Below are positions 26,614 to 35,092 of a stretch of DNA of 64,000 nt, piece after piece. Position numbers and translations under genes: made by a program. The stretch comes from Pseudomonadales bacterium. Its GTDB lineage: Bacteria; Pseudomonadota; Gammaproteobacteria; Pseudomonadales; Pseudohongiellaceae. The notes below the pieces were generated by a model that saw only the letters and a program-made list of their open reading frames with translations, ran no database searches and was not told the origin of the DNA. The stretch's first letter is position 1, and every line of letters starts with the position of its first letter. Location: assembly GCA_024234395.1 (NCBI GenBank), contig JACKOH010000001.1, positions 825,001-889,000 of the forward strand, given 5' to 3'.

Positions 26614-28302
26614 ATGCCTCGCGAATTCCTGCAAACTCCCCGGGTCGCCTATTACAGCATGGAAATTGCGCTCCGCTCCGAAGTACCCACCTACAGCGGC
26701 GGGCTGGGGGTACTGGCCGGAGATACCGTGCGTTCCGCTGCCGACCTGGAAATCCCGCTGGTGACGGTCAGTCTGGTCAGCCGGATGGGTTATTTCCGCC
26801 AGTCTCTCGATGCCAGTGGCAGGCAGCATGAGGAACCCGATCCCTGGGACCCGGCCTCGATCGCACGGCCCCTGCAGGCGCGGGTCGCGGTGACCATCGA
26901 AGGACGGGATGTCTGGGTGTGCGGCTGGCTGTATGTGGTGGCCGGTTACACCGGTTGTCGAACCCCGGTGATCCTGCTGGATACCGATGTGGAAGAGAAT
27001 GAACCTGCTGATCGTGAGCTGACCCATTACCTGTATGGCGGCGATCAGACTTATCGGTTCAAGCAGGAAATCATCCTCGGTATCGGCGGGACGCGACTAC
27101 TGCACGCGCTGGGCTTCCGGGTGCTCGAATACCACATGAACGAGGGCCATGCCGCGTTGCTGTGCCTGGAACTGCTGGATCGTTACGCCTATCCGGAAAA
27201 AGCCCTGCGTCCGGGCGATTCCCGCTATGATATTCCGCGCATCCGAAATCAATGTAATTTCACTACCCACACACCGGTGGAAGCCGGTCATGACAAATAT
27301 CCTTACGACCTCGTCGAGTCGGTACTGGGAGATTTTATCGATCCGGTGATTCTGAAGCACCTGGCCGGCGAGGATGAACTCAACATGACGCGGCTGGGCC
27401 TGTCGCTCAGCGATTACATCAACGGGGTCGCCAAGCGCCATGCCGATACGTCGCAGCGGATGTTTCCCGGTTATCCGATCAAGGCCATAACCAATGGCGT
27501 GCATCCCCATACCTGGACCCATGCCGCCTTTGCCAGACTTTACGATCAGAGATTGACCGGCTGGTGCCACGAACCGGAACTGCTGGTCAGAGCCGAGTGC
27601 TGTGTCGATGACGAGGCCATCTGGTCGGCTCATGAAACCGCCAAGCGGGAATTGCTCGACTATGTGAAGACCGGCACCGGTAAGACGCTGGATCCAGAAG
27701 TCTGCACTCTCGGTTTCGCCAGGCGCATGACTGCCTATAAGCGGCCGGAAATGATTTTCACCGATCCCGGTCGTCTGCGTGCCATCGCCGCCAGCCAACC
27801 GCTGCAGATCGTGCTGTCGGGCAAGGCTCATCCCCGGGACTACGACGGCAAACGTGCCATCGAATCGATTTTTCGTCACATGCAGGAACTGGCCGATGCC
27901 ATCACCGTGGTGTTTCTGCCTGACTACAACATGGATATCGCCGCACGCCTGGTGGCCGGTGTTGATCTGTGGCTGAATACTCCACTTCCGCCCATGGAAG
28001 CCTCCGGCACCAGCGGCATGAAGGCCGCCTTCAATGGCGTCCCCCAGTTCAGTGTGCTGGACGGCTGGTGGGCGGAAGGGCGGCTGGAAGGCATTAACGG
28101 ATGGGCAGTAGGCGATGGCGACCCGCGCGAAGATGATGCCTCGTTTCTGTATGACAAGCTCGAACGGGTGATCCTGCCCCTGTATTATAAGGATCGCAAT
28201 GGCTGGATCCAGGTGATGAAAGGGGCGATCAGCAAGAGCGCCTCCTACTTCAATTCCCATCGTATGATGCGTCGTTACACCAGCGATGCATATCTGCGCT
28301 GA
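26614..28302 (+). CDS. alpha-glucan phosphorylase (GT35, short form)
   Basis: 562 residues, shorter than E. coli GlgP (about 815) and like the compact glycogen/maltodextrin phosphorylases. It should release glucose-1-phosphate from alpha-1,4-glucan using phosphate. Visible blocks: AYYSMEIALRSEVPTYSGGL at the start, NEGHAALLCLE, FTTHTPVEAGHDK, TNGVHPHTW, FARRMTAYKRP, and the pyridoxal-phosphate region PPMEASGTSGMKAAFNG with the cofactor lysine. It lies 29 nt upstream of phosphoketolase on the same strand. A glycogen synthesis gene is not in the window, so the polymer could be stored or imported. Confidence 0.9.
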   Translation: MPREFLQTPRVAYYSMEIALRSEVPTYSGGLGVLAGDTVRSAADLEIPLVTVSLVSRMGYFRQSLDASGRQHEEPDPWDPASIARPLQARVAVTIEGRDVWVCGWLYVVAGYTGCRTPVILLDTDVEENEPADRELTHYLYGGDQTYRFKQEIILGIGGTRLLHALGFRVLEYHMNEGHAALLCLELLDRYAYPEKALRPGDSRYDIPRIRNQCNFTTHTPVEAGHDKYPYDLVESVLGDFIDPVILKHLAGEDELNMTRLGLSLSDYINGVAKRHADTSQRMFPGYPIKAITNGVHPHTWTHAAFARLYDQRLTGWCHEPELLVRAECCVDDEAIWSAHETAKRELLDYVKTGTGKTLDPEVCTLGFARRMTAYKRPEMIFTDPGRLRAIAASQPLQIVLSGKAHPRDYDGKRAIESIFRHMQELADAITVVFLPDYNMDIAARLVAGVDLWLNTPLPPMEASGTSGMKAAFNGVPQFSVLDGWWAEGRLEGINGWAVGDGDPREDDASFLYDKLERVILPLYYKDRNGWIQVMKGAISKSASYFNSHRMMRRYTSDAYLR

Positions 28303-28331
28303 CGGACTGTTGGACGGGTTTAAACAGAATT

Positions 28332-30767
28332 ATGGTTAAGGAAACACCCGGGCAGACGATTCTCGACGAGCAGGAAGTGGCGCAATTGAACCGCTATTGG
28401 CGGGCCGCCAACTACCTGTCGGTTGGGCAGATCTATCTGCTCGATAATCCGCTGTTGAAAAAGCCGTTGGCGCTGCAACACATCAAGCCACGCCTGCTGG
28501 GACACTGGGGCACCACGCCGGGCCTGAATTTCATTTACGCGCACATGAACCGCGTCATTGCGCGCTATGATCTGAACGCCATCTTTGTCACCGGGCCGGG
28601 GCACGGTGGTCCGGCATTGCTGGCCAATACCTGGCTGGAAGGCAGTTACACCGAACTGTATCCGGACGTGTCGCAGGATGCGGAGGGCATGCAGCGCCTG
28701 TTCAAACAGTTTTCCTTCCCCGGCGGCGTACCCAGCCATGTGGCGCCACAGACGCCCGGATCCATCCACGAGGGAGGGGAACTGGGTTATTCCCTGGCCC
28801 ATGCCTACGGGGCGGTATTTGACAATCCCGACCTGCTGGCAGTGTGCGTGATCGGAGATGGCGAAGCGGAAACCGGGCCACTGGCAACCGCCTGGCATTC
28901 CAACAAGTTCCTGAACCCGGCACGCGACGGTGCGGTGCTGCCGGTATTACACCTGAATGGTTACAAGATCGCCAATCCCACCGTGCTGGCACGGATCGGG
29001 CGCGACGAACTGGAAAACCTGATGCTGGGCTACGGTTACCAGCCGTATTTTGTCGAAGGCGATGAGCCGGGCCAGATGCATCGGGACATGGCTGCAACCA
29101 TGGATCAGGTGATTGGAGAAATTCAGACCATTCAGAGGGCAGCGCGGAACAGTATTGATCCGACAGCACTGACGCGCCCCCGCTGGCCGATGATTGTGCT
29201 GATCAGCCCCAAGGGGTGGACCGGTCCCCGTGAAGTGGATGGTAAACTGACCGAAGGGACCTGGCGCTCCCACCAGGTGCCTCTCAAGGATTTTGCCGGT
29301 CATCCCGGGCATATCGAAGAGTTGGAACGCTGGTTACAGAAATACCGACCCGAAGAACTGTTTGATGCCGGCGGTTGTCCGTTGCCGGAGGTCAGTTCGC
29401 TGGTTCCCGCGGCCCATCGCCGTATGGGTGCCAATCCCCATGCCAACGGTGGCTTGCTGTTACGCAATCTGCGTCTGCCCCGTTTCGAGGATTATGCCGT
29501 GGAAGTACCGGCTCCAGGCGCCGTGGACGCCGAGGCGACGCGCGTATTAGGGGATTTTCTGCGTGATATAATGCACCGCAATGCAGGAACCGCCAATTTT
29601 CGCGTTTTCGGACCCGACGAAACTGCCTCCAACCGCCTGAGTGCATTATTCGAGGAAACCGATCGAACCTGGGTCGCCGAGCGACGTGCCAGCGATGACC
29701 ACCTGGCAGTCGATGGGCGGGTGATGGAAGTGCTCAGTGAACACACCTGCCAGGGCTGGCTGGAAGGCTACCTGCTGACCGGGCGGCATGGGTTTTTCTC
29801 CTGCTATGAAGCGTTTATCCACATCGTCGATTCCATGTTCAACCAGCATGCCAAGTGGTTGAAAGTGTGTCGACACGAGATTCCCTGGCGGCGACCGATC
29901 GCGTCCCTGAATTATCTGCTGACTTCGCACGTGTGGCGTCAGGATCACAACGGCTTTTCCCACCAGGACCCGGGATTCATCGACCATGTAGTGAACAAAA
30001 AAGCCGACGTTATTCGTGTTTATCTGCCGCCGGATGCCAATACGCTGTTGTGTGTGGCCGATGTCTGTCTGCGCTCGCGGGATCGCATCAATGTGATCGT
30101 GGCCGGCAAGCAGCCGCAGGCTCAGTGGCTGGACATGGACGCGGCCATCAAACACTGCAGCACCGGCATTGGCATCTGGCCCTGGGCCAGTAACGATCAG
30201 GGGCAGGAGCCCGACGTGGTAATGGCCTGTGCCGGTGACGTGCCGACCATGGAGACGCTGGCGGCCGTCGCTTTGTTGCACGAATACATGCGCAATAGTC
30301 AGTTACCGCCACTGAAAATCCGTGTCGTGAACGTCGTGGACCTGATGACCCTGCAGCCTCCCGAGGAACATCCCGACGGCCTGTCCGACTCCTATTTCGA
30401 CAGTCTGTTCACCACCGGTCGGCCGATAATTTTCGCCTACCATGGCTACCCCTGGCTGATTCACCGGCTCACTTACCGGCGCACCAATCACGACAATCTG
30501 CATGTGCGCGGTTACAAGGAAGAGGGCACTACCACCACTCCATTCGACATGGCGGTACGCAACGACATCGATCGCTACCACCTGGTGGGGGATGTTATCG
30601 AAAGGGTGCCGGCTCTGAGCGGGTCAGCCGCCTATGTGAAACAACAGTTGCGTGACCGGCTGGTCGATCATCGGGAGTACATTGAACAGTTTGGCGAGGA
30701 TCCGCCAGAGATTCGGGACTGGAAATGGCCGGCCGGAGAGTTGTCCGGCGGAAGGGGTGGGGATTGA
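28332..30767 (+). CDS. xfp: xylulose-5-phosphate/fructose-6-phosphate phosphoketolase
   Basis: 811 residues, full family length. This thiamine-diphosphate enzyme splits xylulose-5-P (and often fructose-6-P) with phosphate to acetyl phosphate and glyceraldehyde-3-P (or erythrose-4-P). Diagnostic blocks: GHWGTTPGLNFIYAHMNR, VTGPGHGGPALLAN, PGGVPSHVAPQTPGSIHEGG, the ThDP motif VIGDGEAETGP...LHLNGYKIANPT, and EAFIHIVDSMFNQHAKWLK. Substrate preference cannot be read from sequence. The transaldolase TTG start overlaps its stop, and acetate kinase lies downstream on the other strand, consistent with a phosphoketolase pathway. Confidence 0.95.
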   Translation: MVKETPGQTILDEQEVAQLNRYWRAANYLSVGQIYLLDNPLLKKPLALQHIKPRLLGHWGTTPGLNFIYAHMNRVIARYDLNAIFVTGPGHGGPALLANTWLEGSYTELYPDVSQDAEGMQRLFKQFSFPGGVPSHVAPQTPGSIHEGGELGYSLAHAYGAVFDNPDLLAVCVIGDGEAETGPLATAWHSNKFLNPARDGAVLPVLHLNGYKIANPTVLARIGRDELENLMLGYGYQPYFVEGDEPGQMHRDMAATMDQVIGEIQTIQRAARNSIDPTALTRPRWPMIVLISPKGWTGPREVDGKLTEGTWRSHQVPLKDFAGHPGHIEELERWLQKYRPEELFDAGGCPLPEVSSLVPAAHRRMGANPHANGGLLLRNLRLPRFEDYAVEVPAPGAVDAEATRVLGDFLRDIMHRNAGTANFRVFGPDETASNRLSALFEETDRTWVAERRASDDHLAVDGRVMEVLSEHTCQGWLEGYLLTGRHGFFSCYEAFIHIVDSMFNQHAKWLKVCRHEIPWRRPIASLNYLLTSHVWRQDHNGFSHQDPGFIDHVVNKKADVIRVYLPPDANTLLCVADVCLRSRDRINVIVAGKQPQAQWLDMDAAIKHCSTGIGIWPWASNDQGQEPDVVMACAGDVPTMETLAAVALLHEYMRNSQLPPLKIRVVNVVDLMTLQPPEEHPDGLSDSYFDSLFTTGRPIIFAYHGYPWLIHRLTYRRTNHDNLHVRGYKEEGTTTTPFDMAVRNDIDRYHLVGDVIERVPALSGSAAYVKQQLRDRLVDHREYIEQFGEDPPEIRDWKWPAGELSGGRGGD

Positions 30768-31870
30768 ACCCGTTACTGCAGCTGAAGGAACTGGGGCAAA
30801 GCGTGTGGCTGGATGATCTGGGCCGTCACTACCTAGACGACGGCTCCCTGGCCGCGTTGATCCATAATGATGGCGTCAGCGGCATCACTTCGAACCCGGC
30901 AATTTTTAACCGGGCGATCAGTCAGTCCGGCATTTATGACGCGGCCATAAGGAGTTATGCGGAGCAGGGTGACAGCAGCGACGCGATTTATGAACGACTG
31001 GTAATCGAAGACATTCAGCGGGCCGCCGATCTTTTGCGTGATACCTGGCGCGCCACGGACAGCCGCGATGGCTATGTCTCGCTGGAAGTCTCGCCGCACC
31101 TGGCCGACGACAGCAAAGCCACGATCGACGATGCCCGGCGCCTGTGGGCGGCGGTGGACCGGCCCAATCTGATGATCAAGGTGCCGGGGACCGCTGCCTG
31201 ACTGCCGGCGATCACGGCACTGATAGCCGCGGGCATCAATGTCAACGTTACCCTGTTATTCAGTCCGAGCCGTTATTGCCAGGTGGTGGACGCCTACTGG
31301 GCGGGGCTGGAGCGGCGCCTCGGGGCTGGCCATTCATTGCAGGGTGTTGCCTCGGTGGCCAGTTTCTTCATCTCTCGGATCGACTCCCTGGCCGATGGTC
31401 TGCTTGACCGGCAGTCAGCCGATTCACCACAGCGTGGTACCGCGGCACTGACCGCCGCAGCTATGGCCTACAGCCATTTTCTCGAGCTCCACGGCAATAC
31501 CCGCTGGCAGGAACTGGCGGCTGCCGGCGCCCAGCACCAGCGGCTGCTGTGGGCCAGTACCAGCACCAAGGATCCCCGTTACAGCGAGCTGAAATACATC
31601 GAGGCGCTGATCGTCGGCGATACCATCAACACCATGCCGCTGGAGACCCTGGAAGCCTACCGCGAGCATGGTGAGCCGGCCCTGCGTCTGGACCAGGCGC
31701 TGGATCGCTCCACGCAGTGGAACCAGAAGCTCGTCGAGCAGGGAATTATTCTGGAAGCCCTGGCGGTGCAGCTGGAACGCGAGGGCATCGAGAAATTCAT
31801 AGATCCCTACGACCGGCTGCTGGAAGAGCTGGAACATAAGCGACTGCAGGTGCTGGGAAGATCGGCATGA
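30764..31870 (+). pseudogene. tal: transaldolase interrupted by one in-frame TGA codon
   Basis: Reading from the TTG at 30764 (preceded by GGAAGGGG and overlapping the xfp stop), the frame encodes LLQLKELGQSVWLDDLGRHY and GVSGITSNPAIFNRAI, typical of the Mycobacterium-type transaldolase, through the Schiff-base lysine (K139, LMIKVPGTAA). Codon 146 is then TGA (31199-31201). The same frame continues with LPAITALIAAGINVNVTLLF and on to a normal end, 368 codons in all, the family length. Homologues have glycine at this site (AGLPAI), so one G-to-T change of GGA would explain it. No other disablement is seen. It is either a recent pseudogene, a readthrough gene (TGA followed by C), or a sequencing error. 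Confidence 0.85.
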
Positions 31871-31935
31871 CGGGCCTGGTGGACCCGGCGGACCTGACAG
31901 GCGGGTCGGGTGTTAACAGGTGCCGAGGATGCCCT

Positions 31936-33060
31936 TCACTCATCCTGATAAAGCACAGCGGCCTCTCTCAGCATGAACAGTGACTCATTGCCTGCCATAA
32001 TCTGGCAGTTTACCGGGGCGCCGGCCACGTCGATTCGGCCGTCCGGGCCGGGTTCGAAATTTCGTTCGGCGTCCAGTGAAATGCCCAGATGTGCCAGGTT
32101 CTCGAACAGGTGCCAGCGCAGGCCCGGAGCCCGTTCACCGATCCCCCCGCTGATTACAATGCCATCCAGCCCGCCCAGCAGGGCATAAAAGGCGCCCAGG
32201 GTTTTACGGATGCGATGACAGAAAAGCTCTATTGCCAGACGGGACTCCGGACGCTCACTGGTGAGCAGAGTGGCCATGTCGGCACTTTCCGCCGAGAGAC
32301 CCAGCCAGCCGGATTCCCGGTTGAGGACCTGGTCGGCCTGCTCGGGACTCCAGTGTTCGCGCTTCTGCAGCCAGGTCAGCAACCCCGGATCCAGATCGCC
32401 GCTGCGGGTGCTCATCAGCAGCCCCTCGTTAGGGGTAAAACCCATGGTGGTATCGATGGGTAGGCCATCCCTGATCGCTGTCATGGAGCAGCCTGATCCC
32501 AGTTGCATGGTAATCAGCGCATAGGGTTTCCCTGCTTGCCACTGAACCTCCCAATGGTCGCGCATGGCCTGATGAGCGAATCCATGAAAGCCATAGCGCC
32601 GGATGCGGTGTTTCCTGACCAGTTCGTCGGGCAGCCCGTAACTGCGGGCAGCAAGCGGCAGGTCATGGAAGAAATGGGTATCGAACACGGCGATAATTTC
32701 AGGACTGTCAGCGCTGACCAGCAGTTTTTCCAGGCACTGCAGACTGGAGTGGTTATGCAGCGGTGCCCAGTCCAGCAACTGATGCAGGGCGGGGGCATTG
32801 TCGCGGCTGACGCGTAGTGGACCACTGAACTGATCGCCGCCATGGACAAAGCGCAGCACATAGCGCGCCCGGGGCGATTTGTTCAGCAGTGAATCCATCA
32901 CCCCATCGAGATGGGACAGCGCCTGGTGGCCGGAATCCAGGGCCAGGGTGGACTGCAACGAGGCATAACGGGCCCACTTGATGGTGGCGCTGCCTGGATT
33001 GAGTACCACGATTTCCTGGTGTCCGGTAGTGGCCCGATCGCCGGGAGCAGGGCTTGGCAT
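31936..33060 (-). CDS. ackA: acetate kinase, divergent
   Basis: 374 residues, slightly shorter than usual (about 400). It converts acetyl phosphate and ADP to acetate and ATP. The fold-defining blocks are present but altered: LNPGSATIK for the usual LNCGSSSLK, RFVHGGD, FDTHFFHDLP, RRYGFHGFAHQ for RRYGFHGTSH, LGSGCSM for LGNGAS, STRSGDLDPG and the C-terminal NESLF. Key positions (Asn near the N-terminus, Arg before VHGG, Asp148-, His180-, Arg241- and Glu384-equivalents) appear kept. It is convergent with transaldolase; with phosphoketolase nearby it would recover ATP from acetyl phosphate. Confidence 0.9.
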   Translation of the reverse strand: MPSPAPGDRATTGHQEIVVLNPGSATIKWARYASLQSTLALDSGHQALSHLDGVMDSLLNKSPRARYVLRFVHGGDQFSGPLRVSRDNAPALHQLLDWAPLHNHSSLQCLEKLLVSADSPEIIAVFDTHFFHDLPLAARSYGLPDELVRKHRIRRYGFHGFAHQAMRDHWEVQWQAGKPYALITMQLGSGCSMTAIRDGLPIDTTMGFTPNEGLLMSTRSGDLDPGLLTWLQKREHWSPEQADQVLNRESGWLGLSAESADMATLLTSERPESRLAIELFCHRIRKTLGAFYALLGGLDGIVISGGIGERAPGLRWHLFENLAHLGISLDAERNFEPGPDGRIDVAGAPVNCQIMAGNESLFMLREAAVLYQDE

Positions 33061-33327
33061 GTGCGCAGAATCCTGTCTGATAGGTGATTGTAGAAGCGCG
33101 TCAGCGCCATTTGGCCAGATCGGATCAGAACTGGCAATCGTCAGCCCGGGCTCAGTCTCGCCGTCGATTCGACCGGTCGCCGGATTTAACCGCCGGAGTG
33201 TGATCCCAGTGACCCGCCGGGCGGAATTGACCCTTGGCGGATGTCACGGATCTCGCTAAGCTTGGGGTCTGTTCCCGCCAGGGGGTAGATGTTTACCGAA
33301 CAACAGCATGAATAAGGGTGAACCACT

Positions 33328-34260
33328 ATGCTTACAAGAAGATTTATCGCGGTTTCCAGACTATGCAGTACGATCCTGATCGGGGTCACGTTACTGACCG
33401 GGCAGTTCGCCCTGGCGCAGGACAATTCCCAGGGCCGCTACCGACCGGATGGGCGACAGCTTGCCCAGGGAGTTGCCCGCGAGCTGGGCGAGCAGCTCTA
33501 CGAAGTCCGTACCTACGATCCCGAACCCCAGGTGGCCGAGTTTTCCGCGGCAACCATATTCTATCCCCTGACCCTGAGCTTTGCGCCGCCCATCGGTGCA
33601 GCGGTGCTGGTGCCAGGTTATCGAGGTACCGCCGAGGACTACTCATGGTGGGGGCCGATGCTGGCCTCCTTCGGTTATGCGGTAATGATAATCGATACCA
33701 ACACCGTGGAGGACAACCTGGAGGCCAGGAAGCAGGCGCTGCTGGCTGCAGTCGACTTCATCAAAAATGAAAACAACGACCCGGACAGCCCGATTCAAGG
33801 GCGTATCGATACCGGCAAAATCGCCATCATGGGACATTCGCTGGGCGGTGGCGCTGCGCTGCAGGCGGCCCGGGAGCTGGGCGACGACCTGGGGGCGGTG
33901 ATTCCACTGCTGCCCTATTGCTGTGAGCTGGGACAGTCCTTCAGCGGCGACCTGGCCGGACTCAGCGCGCCGCTCCTGATCATGGCCACCGCAGAAGATA
34001 CCGTTGCGCCGCCAGCCACCCATGCCCGTCTGCTGTACGATACCGCCGACGGTGCGGCCAGCAGGGTGTATATGGAATTTGCCACCGGCAATCACATGAT
34101 GGCCAACAATACCGGTCAGGAACTGGCGGCCATGGGGCGTTACGCCATGGCGTTTCTCAAGTTTCACCTGGATGCCCAGCCCCGCTACGAGGCAGTGATC
34201 TATGGGGATCAGGAAGCTCCCTTCGCCGACAAGTTTTCCCGTTACGACACCAGCAGGTAG
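33328..34260 (+). CDS. secreted alpha/beta hydrolase of the cutinase/PETase-like (dienelactone hydrolase) fold
   Basis: 310 residues with a signal peptide (through GQFALA, cleavage before QDN). The catalytic triad is Ser171 in GHSLGGGA, Asp224 in TAEDTVAP and His256 in ATGNHMM. The segment VPGYRGTAEDYSWWGPMLAS followed by VMIIDTN closely resembles the oxyanion-hole region of bacterial polyester hydrolases (PGYTARQSS..WWGP and TIDTNST in PETase). His170 before the serine is as in actinobacterial cutinases, not the Trp of PETase. The C-terminal disulfide of PETase is absent, and Tyr197 stands where PETase has Trp185. Polyester or other ester substrates are possible; activity is inferred from family only. 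AAGGGTG precedes the ATG. Confidence 0.8.
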   Translation: MLTRRFIAVSRLCSTILIGVTLLTGQFALAQDNSQGRYRPDGRQLAQGVARELGEQLYEVRTYDPEPQVAEFSAATIFYPLTLSFAPPIGAAVLVPGYRGTAEDYSWWGPMLASFGYAVMIIDTNTVEDNLEARKQALLAAVDFIKNENNDPDSPIQGRIDTGKIAIMGHSLGGGAALQAARELGDDLGAVIPLLPYCCELGQSFSGDLAGLSAPLLIMATAEDTVAPPATHARLLYDTADGAASRVYMEFATGNHMMANNTGQELAAMGRYAMAFLKFHLDAQPRYEAVIYGDQEAPFADKFSRYDTSR

Positions 34261-34283
34261 ACGGGCAGGAAACGGACCGGTTC

Positions 34284-34931
34284 ATGTGTGGACGCTATTC
34301 GAATCACGTCAAATCCATGCTGGACTGGTCCGCGCTACTTGGAGACTGGCCCGAGGATATCCCGGAGCGCCACAATATCGCCCCGGGCCAGTTGATTGCC
34401 GGGTTTACTCCTCAGGGAGGACTGGCCATGCGCTGGGGGCTGGTGCCACCCTGGTCGGACGATCTGTCCGGTAAATACGCCACCTTCAACGCCCGCATCG
34501 AAACTGTGGCCGACAAGCCCGCCTATCGTCACGCCTGGCAGCATGACAACCGCTGCGTGATACCGGCGCTGGGCTATTTCGAATGGCGGGCCATGAGCGG
34601 TGGCAAGCAACCATTTTTCATCCGCGCCGAAAACACCAGTCCACTGCTGTTCGCCGGCCTCTTCGAACCGGAACGGGACGCCGGTATACCCGCGTCCTGT
34701 ACCCTGTTGACCAGGCCGGCCCGCGCTGATCTGGCGGCCATTCATCCGCGTATGCCGGTGACATTGTCGCTGGAGGACGCCCGTTCCTGGCTGGCCGTGG
34801 ACCGGACGGCGGCGGCAGAGTTGATGGCAAAGCCGGTAACTCTTGACCTGCAGAGTTACCCGGTAAGCCGGCAGGTCAACAATGCCCGCAATGAAGGTGA
34901 CGATCTGGTCCAACCCGTTGAGCTCTCCTGA
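34284..34931 (+). CDS. SRAP-domain protein (YedK/HMCES), abasic-site DNA shield
   Basis: 215 residues. SRAP proteins crosslink to abasic sites in single-stranded DNA through Cys2. The start MCGRYSN supplies that cysteine right after the initiator Met, which fixes the start codon. NIAPGQ, MRWGLVPPW, TFNARIET (Asn), GYFEWR (catalytic Glu) and IHPRMPV (His) complete the active site. Located 23 nt after the hydrolase gene, same strand. Confidence 0.95.
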   Translation: MCGRYSNHVKSMLDWSALLGDWPEDIPERHNIAPGQLIAGFTPQGGLAMRWGLVPPWSDDLSGKYATFNARIETVADKPAYRHAWQHDNRCVIPALGYFEWRAMSGGKQPFFIRAENTSPLLFAGLFEPERDAGIPASCTLLTRPARADLAAIHPRMPVTLSLEDARSWLAVDRTAAAELMAKPVTLDLQSYPVSRQVNNARNEGDDLVQPVELS

Positions 34932-34980
34932 GGAACCTTTGCTGCATCCCGATCCGGTGAGCCGCCTGACTCCCGCGCTC

Positions 34981-35044
34981 CGGCCGCAGCAGTGGGCGGG
35001 CTGGCCGGGGCCGCCCACTGCTGCGGCCGAAGGATGCGTCCTTC
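34981..35044. repeat. long perfect inverted repeat (19-bp stem) plus second short hairpin
   Basis: CGGCCGCAGCAGTGGGCGG (34981-34999) is the exact reverse complement of 35011-35029, with an 11-nt loop. Immediately after, GAAGGA/TCCTTC forms a 6-bp stem with loop TGCG (35029-35044). There is no U run directly after either stem on the plus strand. The pair sits between the SRAP gene and nadA and could act as a terminator or attenuator. Confidence 0.8.
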
Positions 35045-35092
35045 ACTGTGTTATGATGCGGGGTTCAATCTTTATACGGGGTGTATTCACTC

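Noticed and set aside
27097..28260. Long minus-strand open frame (387 codons) inside the glucan phosphorylase gene
   Set aside because: Antisense of a clear GT35 enzyme; no start signal and no recognisable protein.
31199..31201. TGA in transaldolase as a selenocysteine codon
   Set aside because: The site is glycine in homologues, the enzyme does not use selenium, and no SECIS-like stem was recognised just downstream. Nonsense mutation or readthrough is simpler.
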